IMG/VR virus record: IMGVR_UViG_3300028623_000307
Span: 1 to 21,788 of that record
Length of the DNA stretch: 21,788 bases
From: a virus
Reading direction: 5' to 3' (one strand)
The notes below the pieces were generated by a model. That model saw nothing but the letters and a program-made list of their open reading frames with translations, made no database searches and had not been told where the DNA came from. The position numbers and the translations under genes are program-made. Position 1 is the first letter of the stretch, and each line of letters opens with the position of its first letter. Below are positions 1 through 6,304 of the stretch, piece after piece.

Positions 1-21
1 AAAAAAAAAAAAAAAAAAAAA
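1..21. repeat. Poly-A homopolymer at the left edge
   Basis: The window opens with 21 consecutive A residues; the last belongs to the first ATG. A pure A run at the very edge is more typical of a contig end, a sequencing or assembly artefact or library tailing than of a biological element. T4-type genomes are usually circularly permuted and have no defined poly-A end. Whether it is real cannot be judged from the sequence. Confidence 0.6.
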
Positions 22-239
22 TGAGACGCAAGATAGATAGAACCAGACATTTATGCAATACATGCAGATGGACCCTTCCAACATGTAATGCTAAGGTGAT
101 CACATTTGGCACAGGCGTTGGGAATGACAATATCTGTACCTGTGCTAAGTACACCTTTAAGATTCCCTTTGACTCACTCAGGCTAATTTTTGATCTCACT
201 CATCCAAGAGGAGACGCTAATATTATACAAAATGCCTAA
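21..239 (+). CDS. Small cysteine-rich protein, putative zinc binding
   Basis: A 72-residue protein of unknown function. Its N-terminal half holds C12-x2-C15, C22, C39 and C41, with a GNDN turn before the last pair. This layout suits a small structural zinc site. The reading frame is open through the poly-A run to the window edge, so the true start could lie further left; ATG at 21 is the only visible one. Its stop overlaps the ATG of the next gene by 8 nt, as seen elsewhere in this tightly packed phage, which supports it being real. No enzymatic motif was recognised. Confidence 0.55.
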   Translation: MRRKIDRTRHLCNTCRWTLPTCNAKVITFGTGVGNDNICTCAKYTFKIPFDSLRLIFDLTHPRGDANIIQNA

Positions 240-492
240 AGCTAAGATAACATCAGTCTTTGTAAAAGGAAAAGAAGTAAAGCTCGGAGTTAACGAGCTT
301 TCCTTTTACACTCTTTTATGTCACCATAGAGGAGAGGTTGTAAGATATCCAGTTCTTGAGCAAGAACCACACAACTGGAAACAGAACTATTACCGTGTTT
401 TGAAGAAGACTGTTGAGGAGAAACTTGAAGGGCTTGAAAGAATCAGGTCAATATCAGGAGTAGGTTATTTATTATTACACCACGAATCATGA
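232..492 (+). CDS. Stand-alone OmpR/PhoB-type winged-helix DNA-binding protein
   Basis: The 86-residue product looks like an isolated C-terminal effector domain of an OmpR/PhoB response regulator, with no receiver domain. It has an initial beta region (about 6-20), a helix beginning NELSFYTLL (21-29), the turn RGEVVRYPVL (33-42), a probable recognition helix YYRVLKKTVEEKL (53-65), and the diagnostic wing hairpin IRSISGVGYLLL (71-82), which matches the family pattern I-x-T-V-R-G-x-G-Y-x-L. I chose ATG 232 over an in-frame ATG at 190 because the domain begins right after 232 and the 8-nt overlap with the upstream stop matches the local style. A purine-rich AAGAGGAGA lies at 206-214, rather far upstream. 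It probably binds DNA as a transcriptional regulator; its targets are unknown. Confidence 0.6.
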   Translation: MPKAKITSVFVKGKEVKLGVNELSFYTLLCHHRGEVVRYPVLEQEPHNWKQNYYRVLKKTVEEKLEGLERIRSISGVGYLLLHHES

Positions 493-815
493 AGAACTTT
501 AGCTGGAATAATTTCTTGAGAGGAACAGTGATTTTTATATCCTGGTCAATAGTAATAGGTCTCGGATTTGTGTTGTTTGGAGTAGGTGTGATGTTATGGA
601 AACGAGCACAGCCACCTGTGGTTGTTATAAAACAAGACAAAATTCCTGAACAGATTCCAGGCGCTATTTTCCTGATTGACAAGACTGGAATTCATCGCAC
701 TAGCATTACGCTTAAAACAGGTGACAGGTTGGTAGTTGTACAACAGTACTCTGACACTATCGTACTTAAGTCTATCTATAAAGAGAATCAACACCTTCAA
801 CAATTCACCAAATGA
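489..815 (+). CDS. Small single-pass membrane protein
   Basis: The 108-residue protein has one strongly hydrophobic segment at about residues 13-37, followed by KR and a polar C-terminal domain of about 70 residues predicted to be beta-rich (for example RLVVVQQ and TIVLKSI). No signal peptidase site or enzymatic motif is evident. Positive residues flank both ends of the segment, so topology is uncertain. Start and stop both share ATGA overlaps with the neighbouring genes, implying translational coupling in a small-gene operon. Phages often carry such proteins as spanin, holin-like or superinfection-exclusion factors, but nothing here identifies which, so no function is assigned. Confidence 0.65.
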   Translation: MKNFSWNNFLRGTVIFISWSIVIGLGFVLFGVGVMLWKRAQPPVVVIKQDKIPEQIPGAIFLIDKTGIHRTSITLKTGDRLVVVQQYSDTIVLKSIYKENQHLQQFTK

Positions 816-991
816 GTTTATCAACCGAATTAAATGATCAGTTAAAGGAGCTAAACACAAAGTTAACTGACATAAGGAATGAGTTCTCAAGTTCATTGCC
901 GACTGGAGAGATAAAAGCTTGGGATCTCATTAAAAGAATACAGACACATTTAGCAAAGTTAGATGAATTTATTGACACAGAACTATCATGA
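812..991 (+). CDS. Small helical/coiled-coil hypothetical protein
   Basis: A 59-residue reading frame bridges the otherwise empty stretch between its neighbours, sharing ATGA overlaps with the membrane protein upstream (812-815) and the next gene downstream (988-991). The product is almost entirely helical with hydrophobic repeats: MSLSTELNDQLKELNTKL, a break at SSLPTGE, then a second helix to DEFIDTELS. It could form a short helical hairpin or coiled coil. No family was recognised. Perfect fit into the chain of overlaps is the main reason to believe it is expressed. Confidence 0.6.
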   Translation: MSLSTELNDQLKELNTKLTDIRNEFSSSLPTGEIKAWDLIKRIQTHLAKLDEFIDTELS

Positions 992-1254
992 ACGACCTTA
1001 AGTATGTAATACTGACCTTTACAGCAATGCCAAATCATAAGACAGCTGTATTATTTAACGGTATGTACAATCACTGTGATTTTTTACCAAAAGAAGCTAC
1101 TTGTGAGTCAGCAGGTTTTTGTGTGATTGAGAGTGGGTTTCCTTTGATGACAGTTAAAGTTTATGGCAACTCCTCATCCTTAAAGGTCAAATCAAAGCCG
1201 GAAGATGCTGAAATTATTGAGGATACTCTTGCAAGAAATATACTATTTATTTAA
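988..1254 (+). CDS. Hypothetical protein, 88 residues
   Basis: Unrecognised small soluble protein beginning MNDLKYVILTF, with beta-strand-like segments (KYVILTFTAM, AVLFNGMY, MTVKVYG) and three cysteines at about residues 30, 39 and 45. The start overlaps the upstream stop as ATGA and the stop overlaps the next start as TAATG. No catalytic motif is visible. It belongs to the cluster of small accessory genes at the left of the window, and no function is assigned. Confidence 0.55.
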   Translation: MNDLKYVILTFTAMPNHKTAVLFNGMYNHCDFLPKEATCESAGFCVIESGFPLMTVKVYGNSSSLKVKSKPEDAEIIEDTLARNILFI

Positions 1255-1487
1255 TGAAAGCAATAGCCTACAAAACGGTAGTCCGTAATGATTTTCCTCT
1301 TAGCAGAGTAGATCTCATGCCAGGTGACAAGGTATTCTGGACATATGGTAAGACTCAAGCTCGGTTATTCCGTGAAAAGGACCGTGTTTGTGTGCTGATC
1401 ATGCCAGTTTACCCTATTCCTGTTGCAGGTGATATTCTTTATGAACGCTCATCCAAATATGCCATAATGGCACTAACACTAAAATAA
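1254..1487 (+). CDS. Hypothetical protein, 77 residues
   Basis: Unrecognised small protein, probably a compact beta domain. Short strands alternate with turns, including MPGDKVFWTYG (22-32), ARLFREKDRVCVLIM (36-50) and PVAGDILYE. It is mildly basic, with one cysteine at about residue 46. The start codon shares TAATG with the preceding stop, indicating coupled translation. No motif gives a function. Confidence 0.55.
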   Translation: MKAIAYKTVVRNDFPLSRVDLMPGDKVFWTYGKTQARLFREKDRVCVLIMPVYPIPVAGDILYERSSKYAIMALTLK

Positions 1488-1488
1488 T

Positions 1489-1647
1489 ATGGACGACATT
1501 AATTTTGTATCAAGCTTAGTATCACAAGCAAACGCTCACGATCTTGAAGCAGAGGTAGTTTTGAGTGCCTTACAGGCTATGAAAGAGAATCCAAATCAGT
1601 CCATCCAAGATGCGATGGCAACCGGATTCAATGAATGGATCAAGTAA
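1489..1647 (+). CDS. Small acidic hypothetical protein, 52 residues
   Basis: A short frame starts one base after the preceding stop (ATGGACGACATT) and ends at a TAA that overlaps the next ATG (TAATG, 1645-1649). The product is acidic and helical (for example QANAHDLEAEVVLSALQAM), ending GFNEWIK. It fills a gap that would otherwise hold no gene and keeps the gapless gene arrangement. No family was recognised. Confidence 0.55.
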   Translation: MDDINFVSSLVSQANAHDLEAEVVLSALQAMKENPNQSIQDAMATGFNEWIK

Positions 1648-2216
1648 TGCATTGGAATCTACTGACACGACTTGTCAAGGAAAACCCAATTGAAGGATTC
1701 ACATGTGAGTTTCTTCCAAACGGTACCTACGACTACAATATGCCTTGTTATCGAACCAAAGAAGATTGTGGTGAATACCACCTAGAAATGCTTAGGTCTG
1801 TAAATAAGGATAAACGAACCATTCACGATGACCTCAACTTAGTAGGGCTAAAGTCACTTGATCTTGCTAAGAACAGATGCTATCTTACTGAAGGAACCTC
1901 AGACTTTATGTCTGTAAAACTTATAACCAATGAAAATGTCCTTGGAATCACAACCCTTTCGGGCAACTCAACCACAAAAAGGATAATCAAAGCCTTGTTT
2001 GATGAATACATTATTATCGGGGACAACGATTCTACCGGGATTAGCAACCTTATGTCACTATCCCGTGAGCTTAAGACAGCAGGAAAGCGATCACGCATAC
2101 TTATTCCGCCCGCAGGGTATAACGATGTCTCACAATGGCTGCTTCGTTGTGTTAACTCCGGAAACGTGCTAGGTAACGACCTTAAGCTTAAATTCCTACT
2201 TGAATTCTCGTATTAA
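1647..2216 (+). CDS. Stand-alone TOPRIM-domain protein, primase-like
   Basis: The 189-residue product carries a TOPRIM fold, the metal-binding nucleotidyl-transfer domain of DnaG-type primases, topoisomerases and OLD/RNase M5 nucleases. The first motif is YLTEGTSDFMSV, with E82 as the invariant glutamate. The second is YIIIGDNDSTG, with D126 and D128 as the DxD metal ligands and the following TG typical of primases. A conserved-looking YNDVSQWL (158-165) follows. The N-terminal about 70 residues contain C20, C34, C41 and H45, at most a degenerate zinc site, and no complete DnaG RNA-polymerase core. I chose the start at 1647 because it overlaps the upstream stop as TAATG; an in-frame ATG exists at 1635. 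It could be a split or minimal primase subunit, or a regulatory nuclease. Confidence 0.65.
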   Translation: MHWNLLTRLVKENPIEGFTCEFLPNGTYDYNMPCYRTKEDCGEYHLEMLRSVNKDKRTIHDDLNLVGLKSLDLAKNRCYLTEGTSDFMSVKLITNENVLGITTLSGNSTTKRIIKALFDEYIIIGDNDSTGISNLMSLSRELKTAGKRSRILIPPAGYNDVSQWLLRCVNSGNVLGNDLKLKFLLEFSY

Positions 2217-2221
2217 AAAGT

Positions 2222-2554
2222 ATGAAAAGAGATATCATCATAACTATTCCAGCCTCTATTGATTGGAGTGATTATCAAAGGGGAATTGATAATGTGACTG
2301 AGGGAGATCAAGTTCTTAATTTCAAAGTCAGAGCCTTTACAAAGGATTCAGAGCCAGGTAAGAAATGCTACGTTAGTCACAAGAATGTTATAAAAGGCTG
2401 GATGTTGATAACAGGATATTCCAATCAGTCATTCAAATGCACAACCACAGGTAAAGTATGGGAAGGTAAGTTTATCCAAAGATCAGGACCATTCCACAAA
2501 TTGGATCTTCCTGTACCCTACATAGGATTCAGAGGTTTCAGATATATCAACTAA
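2222..2554 (+). CDS. Hypothetical protein, 110 residues, beta-rich
   Basis: Unrecognised protein. The N-terminus MKRDIIITIPASI and the middle (about 45-100) are rich in strand-like segments and aromatic residues: VIKGWMLITGY, GKVWEGKFIQRSGPF and VPYIGFRGFRY. The mixture of glycine, aromatic and basic residues gives a weak resemblance to small barrel domains of the PUA/ASCH kind, but I see no diagnostic motif and do not assign that family. It sits 5 nt after the TOPRIM gene and so probably shares its transcript. Confidence 0.55.
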   Translation: MKRDIIITIPASIDWSDYQRGIDNVTEGDQVLNFKVRAFTKDSEPGKKCYVSHKNVIKGWMLITGYSNQSFKCTTTGKVWEGKFIQRSGPFHKLDLPVPYIGFRGFRYIN

Positions 2555-2569
2555 ATAATATTAACACCA

Positions 2570-2884
2570 ATGTTTGACGAATTAACAAAGTATGCACCAG
2601 AGAATAAAGCATTTGTAGCTGACATTGAAGCTCATGCAGGTAAGAAGTTTGAAATACCACAAACTGACGAAGATAAGGAAACTATGAGTATCCTTTATTT
2701 TGGTTGGTTAATGGGCAAGTATGGTTCCAACTGGGAAGACAACGTCAAACCTTTGAACCTAAATATACCTGAGTTGTTCATTAATAATGTATCAGGCAGT
2801 CTTTATCAATGTGCCTCATGCCAGTTCTCAATGTGTTCAAAGTGTGCTTATTTACAGGAAGATTATAAGGAGAAATTTCTATGA
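2570..2884 (+). CDS. Small protein with C-terminal CxxC/CxxC zinc motif
   Basis: The 104-residue protein has a helical, acidic N-terminal part (FDELTKYAPENKAFVADIEA) and a compact C-terminal four-cysteine cluster C81-x2-C84-x4-C89-x2-C92, very likely a zinc knuckle or ribbon, perhaps an iron site. No catalytic motif is visible. The stop overlaps the start of the first ThyX-type gene as ATGA, so the two are probably translated together. A folding or partner role for this protein with the unusual ThyX is conceivable but unsupported. Confidence 0.6.
   Translation: MFDELTKYAPENKAFVADIEAHAGKKFEIPQTDEDKETMSILYFGWLMGKYGSNWEDNVKPLNLNIPELFINNVSGSLYQCASCQFSMCSKCAYLQEDYKEKFL
2867..2872 (+). promoter_or_regulatory. 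Shine-Dalgarno site for the first thyX-type gene
   Basis: AAGGAG lies 8 nt before ATG 2881. It is one of few good Shine-Dalgarno motifs in this window; most starts have A/T-rich leaders. It supports the 2881 start. Confidence 0.6.
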
Positions 2885-3498
2885 AGCTACAAGACCCGTC
2901 AGTTGAGATACTCACTAACATTCAGTATCCCAAGATGCTCAATACCATTCGAATGGCAATTGACATAAGGTATAAAACAGCAGGAGAAGAAAAGCTGGAA
3001 ACAGTAATCAGAAGGCTCACTAAAATTAATGGAAGTGGGCTTTCGCTGTTAGAGCACGAGTTGATTTCTGTTAAATTCATTTGTGATCGCAGGACTTCAC
3101 ACCGTTTGGTCCGCCATCGACTTTGTTCATTCTCTCAAGAGTCTACCAGTTACAGCAATTACATTGCAGAAGGTCATTTGACATTTATTTGCCACTCTAT
3201 ACCATCAAATAAGAAGCACTTGCAAGATTTATGGATGAATGGTTTAAAGTCTGTCGAGATGTGCTATTTTCAAGCACTTGAAGCAGGAATGCCACCGGAA
3301 GATGCTGCGTCCCTTTTACCGTCAGGATTAAAGACCGAGATAATGGTAACTGCAAATATAAGGCAGTGGCGTGAGATAATTAGACAGCGCACAGCTTCTA
3401 ACTCACATGGCGTCATGAAATCTTTGATGTCTGATCTATTGACACAATTCTGCATCAAGATGCCTGTATTCTTCAATGACTTAATAAAACCAATATAA
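2881..3498 (+). CDS. Divergent ThyX-type thymidylate synthase paralog
   Basis: The 205-residue protein belongs to the flavin-dependent thymidylate synthase (ThyX) family, which makes dTMP from dUMP using FAD and methylene-tetrahydrofolate. The signature R78-H-R80-x7-S88 is present and R170 near the C-terminus is kept (REIIRQRT). Two important positions differ from the family and from the adjacent copy. The GHxSxxEH motif reads SGLSLLEH, so His53 is Gly. The Arg two residues after S88 is Ser90 (STSY rather than STRY). The C-terminal HPQMR motif is also degraded to HGVMK. The protein is about 25 residues shorter than its neighbour, mainly in the insert before the C-terminal helices. The frame is intact, so it may be a folded non-catalytic or altered-substrate paralog, possibly assembling with the second copy, since ThyX active sites lie at tetramer interfaces. 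Confidence 0.8.
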   Translation: MKLQDPSVEILTNIQYPKMLNTIRMAIDIRYKTAGEEKLETVIRRLTKINGSGLSLLEHELISVKFICDRRTSHRLVRHRLCSFSQESTSYSNYIAEGHLTFICHSIPSNKKHLQDLWMNGLKSVEMCYFQALEAGMPPEDAASLLPSGLKTEIMVTANIRQWREIIRQRTASNSHGVMKSLMSDLLTQFCIKMPVFFNDLIKPI

Positions 3499-3500
3499 CA

Positions 3501-4193
3501 ATGAAACTTATCTACCCATCTTATGAGATTGAACCTTTGAACGTTCAACTCATCATTTCTAATATTGAGAAAGCAGGCAGAACTTGCTACAAGAGTGAAG
3601 AAGGTATAAAGCCAGATTCAGCTGAAGAGTTTATTACTAAGATAGTAGCTCGTGGTCATGAATCAGTTCTTGAGCATGAAAAGATGACAGTCAGGTTTAT
3701 ATGTGATCGCGGAGTAACCCACGAAATTGTAAGACATCGAATTGCATCATTCTCACAAGAATCTACCCGGTATTGTAACTATTCTAAGGACAAGTTTGAC
3801 AATCAACTCACATTCATCATCCCACCATGGGTACCTTTTCTTCCTGACGATAAATCAAGGGCATCCATCGACGACGCTTCCTTTGAGACAACCAAAGAAA
3901 TATTAGAATCAGATCCAATGCAAGGTGCTATGACTCTTTGGTTACAGGCTATGCAACAGGCACAGAATAATTATCTAGCCTTAATTAACGCAGGATGGCA
4001 ACCTCAGCAAGCTCGTTCAGTGCTTCCAAACTCTCTGAAGACCGAGATTGTGGTTACAGCAAACTTCCGGGAATGGAGAACCATCTTCAAACAACGCACT
4101 TCTCAAGCTGCACATCCTCAAATGAGAGAACTTATGCTTCCTTTACTATCCGAAGTAAGACAATATCTACCGTGTCTATTTAGTGATCTTTAA
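3501..4193 (+). CDS. thyX: Flavin-dependent thymidylate synthase ThyX
   Basis: The 230-residue protein makes dTMP de novo from dUMP with FAD, NADPH and methylene-tetrahydrofolate. All main ThyX landmarks are visible: AGRTCYKSEEG near 25-35, R51-G-H53-E-S-V-L-E-H59, the signature R78-H-R80-x7-S88-T-R90, and a C-terminal FREWRTIFKQRT with R199 followed by AAHPQMREL. Length is in the normal family range. It starts 2 nt after the stop of the paralog, with the same residue numbering through the signature, so a tandem duplication followed by divergence is likely. In phages ThyX supplies thymidylate for replication, which fits the clamp-loader gene downstream. Confidence 0.93.
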   Translation: MKLIYPSYEIEPLNVQLIISNIEKAGRTCYKSEEGIKPDSAEEFITKIVARGHESVLEHEKMTVRFICDRGVTHEIVRHRIASFSQESTRYCNYSKDKFDNQLTFIIPPWVPFLPDDKSRASIDDASFETTKEILESDPMQGAMTLWLQAMQQAQNNYLALINAGWQPQQARSVLPNSLKTEIVVTANFREWRTIFKQRTSQAAHPQMRELMLPLLSEVRQYLPCLFSDL

Positions 4194-4200
4194 CAATAGC

Positions 4201-4208
4201 TATAAATA
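4201..4208 (+). promoter_or_regulatory. T4-type late promoter -10 element TATAAATA
   Basis: TATAAATA lies in the 45-nt gap between thyX and the gene at 4239, with 30 nt from its end to the ATG. The octamer equals the T4 late-promoter consensus, which is read by the gp55 sigma without a -35 element. The surrounding CTATAAATA..GGGTTATT is nearly repeated at 12072-12088. Confidence 0.5.
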
Positions 4209-4221
4209 ACTGGGTTATTTA
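4203..4221 (+). promoter_or_regulatory. 8-bp dyad overlapping the putative late promoter
   Basis: TAAATAAC (4203-4210) and GTTATTTA (4214-4221) form a perfect 8-bp inverted repeat with a TGG spacer. It is AT-rich, lacks a following T-run and overlaps the promoter-like octamer. It could therefore be an operator or a weak hairpin at the end of the thyX transcript. The downstream edge would lie near the transcription start. Confidence 0.4.
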
Positions 4222-4238
4222 ACTTAAAACTATAAGCT

Positions 4239-4427
4239 ATGTTAGAAGATGAATCACTTATGCCAACCGGTCAACACAAGGGCAAGAGAATGGATGAAGT
4301 TCCTGATTCAGATCTTTATTGGATGTATGTGAACAATAAGTGTTCGAAGGATGTAAGGGAGTACATCGTAGATAATTTAGATGCAATTAAGTTGAACATG
4401 AAGAACAAACCAAAACCAGAGTTATGA
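4239..4427 (+). CDS. DUF3820-like small protein
   Basis: The 62-residue protein resembles the DUF3820 family (typical pattern: MPFGKxKGKxxxxxPxxYLxWL). Here it reads MPTGQHKGKRMDEVPDSDLYWMY at residues 8-30, split as MPTGQHKGK, then DEVP, then LYWMY, followed by a helix to about 52. The family is common in phages and bacteria, and its biochemical function is not established. It is the first gene after a putative late promoter and ends in an ATGA overlap with the next gene. Confidence 0.65.
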   Translation: MLEDESLMPTGQHKGKRMDEVPDSDLYWMYVNNKCSKDVREYIVDNLDAIKLNMKNKPKPEL

Positions 4428-4780
4428 TTTACCATCGGTTTAGATTTGGATTTAAGAAGAACCTTAAGGTTCTATTATGCAGGATAGTAGGACATAGGTT
4501 AAATGATGATCCTAAGTTCCAGTCATGCGGACGCTGTGGTCTTGCTTATGAGGAGTGCTACCATCCTCGTGATTATTTTGTAGAGTCAGGTATTGTAAAG
4601 GTATCAAAAGCAGAGAAGGAACTTTACTATGCTGAGTTAAGACGCACGCAAGAGAAATTTAAAAAGGAGAGTTTCTGGTCGTTATTCCCTTCATTGAGAC
4701 TGTTGTTTATTAGTGAGCATTTCTTTGATGAATTGATATACCGCTGGAGAGTATACAAACGTAAACCTGCAAAACAATGA
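4424..4780 (+). CDS. Small basic protein with CxxC motif
   Basis: The 118-residue basic protein has LLCRIVGHRL at 17-26, then SCGRCGLAYEECYH (34-47), a pattern reminiscent of the small prophage zinc proteins of the DUF1660 type (C..xGH..C.RCG). C19, H24, C35 and C38 are likely metal ligands. The C-terminal half is helical, charged and aromatic-rich (YRWRVYKRK). Start and stop are both ATGA overlaps with the DUF3820-like gene and the clamp-loader gene. Function unknown. Confidence 0.6.
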   Translation: MIYHRFRFGFKKNLKVLLCRIVGHRLNDDPKFQSCGRCGLAYEECYHPRDYFVESGIVKVSKAEKELYYAELRRTQEKFKKESFWSLFPSLRLLFISEHFFDELIYRWRVYKRKPAKQ

Positions 4781-5754
4781 TTTCTACCGATTACCGACCT
4801 AAACAATTCTCCGACGTACTGGGCCAAGATACACCAGTTGCAGTACTTAAACACCTAGCCAAGAGTGAAGGCATTGCTGCCAGATCAATCCTAATCAAGG
4901 GTGCTTGGGGCTCAGGTAAAACCACTGTTGCTAGAATCTTTGGCAAAGCTGTTAATTGTGAACGGTTTGCTGAACTTAATGATGTATGCAATGAGTGTGA
5001 AGGTTGTAAACAGGCAGAGCGTGTAAACTCTAGACATTATATTGAATATGATGCAACCAGAGTCGGGTCAGTTGAAGCCATCAGACAGATGGATTCTGTA
5101 TTCTCATCCCACGTGAAGGGTCGCAGAGTTCTAGTTTATGATGAAATTCACACTGCTTCACGACAAGCTCAATCTGCATTGTTGAAGATCCTTGAAGAAG
5201 GGGTTCCAAATACATTCATGGTATTTTGTACAACCGATGAAGTGATTGACACGATCAAATCCAGATCATGTGTTCTTGAAGTAGGACTAATTCCTCATGC
5301 AATTATTAAAGAACAGGTAAGAATTATATCAGTTGAGCGAGGAATAAGTTTAACAGAGAATCAGCTTGACACCCTCTCAATTAAGTCAAACGGTCACATG
5401 AGGGACGCTCTTCAAATATTAGAACTTTTCGAGATGGTTGGTGAAGAAGCTCTTAGATCACCTCTTCAACTCTTAAGAAAGTTCATGTATTTATCTCTGA
5501 AGAATGAAAGTATTGAAGACATACTTTCTGAGATAATGAAATACACATCAGGTGCTATAAGGGATTCATCTGCTGTGATGGTTAAGAATCTATTCCTATC
5601 GTCAGAGAAGTTGGAAACAACCATCAGACAAAAGGGACTGGCTGTAAAGATCTTTGAGATGTTCTACACCCCAGTTGCACAACAAGCATTGAACAGTGAA
5701 GTCGGAGTAGAAATCTTATTAAGAGCGGTAAATGAAAGGTTCCAACGTAGTTGA
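4777..5754 (+). CDS. DnaX-type clamp-loader ATPase subunit
   Basis: The 325-residue AAA+ ATPase resembles the gamma/tau (DnaX) subunit that loads the sliding clamp on DNA. Visible in order are the N-terminal YRPKQFSDVLGQ box (6-17), Walker A GAWGSGKTT (42-50), the DnaX zinc module C61, C71-x2-C74-x2-C77, Walker B RVLVYDEIH (117-125), sensor 1 CTTDE (151-155), an arginine-finger region IKSRSCV (160-166, one residue different from the usual SRC), and sensor 2 GHMRDAL (206-212). It ends after a short C-terminal collar region, so it has gamma length and lacks tau extensions. No other clamp-loader subunit lies in the window. It overlaps the sigma-like gene by 23 nt, which is suggestive because T4 late transcription needs a loaded clamp. 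Confidence 0.88.
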   Translation: MISTDYRPKQFSDVLGQDTPVAVLKHLAKSEGIAARSILIKGAWGSGKTTVARIFGKAVNCERFAELNDVCNECEGCKQAERVNSRHYIEYDATRVGSVEAIRQMDSVFSSHVKGRRVLVYDEIHTASRQAQSALLKILEEGVPNTFMVFCTTDEVIDTIKSRSCVLEVGLIPHAIIKEQVRIISVERGISLTENQLDTLSIKSNGHMRDALQILELFEMVGEEALRSPLQLLRKFMYLSLKNESIEDILSEIMKYTSGAIRDSSAVMVKNLFLSSEKLETTIRQKGLAVKIFEMFYTPVAQQALNSEVGVEILLRAVNERFQRS

Positions 5755-6304
5755 CAAAGAGCTCTTGTATGAGTTCCTTTTGATTGACGAAGATCTGATG
5801 GGTGCGATGCATCTGGAAGAAGTCTACAAGGTAATTAATATATGCCTTAATAAGTATGCCGGTGCATACTTTAATGACTTTTCTGAGCTGAAAGGCGAGG
5901 TCTTTGTGATAATGTTAGAGCGCAGACACCGATTCAATCCCGGTCAGGATGCTTACAACTATCTCTACACCCAAGCAAGGAATGAGATTGGAAACTGTAT
6001 CTACCGCTGGAAGAAAGAGAAAAGTATTGAAGATGCTCCCCGCAAATACGATAAAGGTTATGATCAAAACATTGGTGAGGAGATCGATATTCCTGAGGGA
6101 TGTAAAAAATATATTCCGTACTTAACCTGCGAACAAGACTTTGTGACTAAACGAATAGCCAGAAAAGATGTTGTTGATTTACTAACATGGTTAATGTGCA
6201 AAGAAAAGAAAAAGAAAGAGCCCCTCCCGCTCAGTTTAGCATCAGAACCAAATGTAGCAAACGTATTATATAAATTACTAAAAGACCTAATTAATTATGG
6301 ATAA
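5732..6304 (+). CDS. Probable T4 gp55-type late sigma factor
   Basis: The 190-residue protein is close in length to T4 gp55 (185 residues), the small sigma that directs host RNA polymerase to TATAAATA late promoters. Residues 50-100 look like a sigma region 2: an acidic helix FSELKGEVFVIMLER, then RHRFNPGQDAYNYLYTQARNEIGN (two pieces: RFNPGQDAYNYLY and TQARNEIGN), then a basic YRWKKEK. The pattern of a phenylalanine/Asn-Pro turn followed by YLYTQARN parallels the FDP..FSTYA..RN of sigma factors. N-terminal VDKELLYEFL resembles the gp55 N-terminus. No region 4 is visible, as in gp55. The context of late promoters and an adjacent clamp loader supports the role. An unrelated helical DNA-binding protein is the main alternative. 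Confidence 0.66.
   Translation: MKGSNVVDKELLYEFLLIDEDLMGAMHLEEVYKVINICLNKYAGAYFNDFSELKGEVFVIMLERRHRFNPGQDAYNYLYTQARNEIGNCIYRWKKEKSIEDAPRKYDKGYDQNIGEEIDIPEGCKKYIPYLTCEQDFVTKRIARKDVVDLLTWLMCKEKKKKEPLPLSLASEPNVANVLYKLLKDLINYG
6269..6276 (+). promoter_or_regulatory. Weak late-promoter-like octamer TATAAATT
   Basis: A 7-of-8 match to TATAAATA, inside the 3' end of the sigma-like gene and 20 nt before the next ATG (6297). The placement suits a promoter for the terminase genes, but one mismatch in AT-rich DNA makes it uncertain. Confidence 0.25.

Noticed and set aside
190-231. Upstream ATG extending the winged-helix protein by 14 residues
   Set aside because: The added residues are not part of the domain; ATG 232 fits the overlap pattern better.
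594-896. 100-codon minus-strand frame over the membrane-protein gene
   Set aside because: Opposite to overlapping + strand genes with coupled starts; no recognisable domain.
1635-1646. Upstream ATG of the TOPRIM gene
   Set aside because: It adds only four residues; ATG 1647 forms the usual TAATG overlap.
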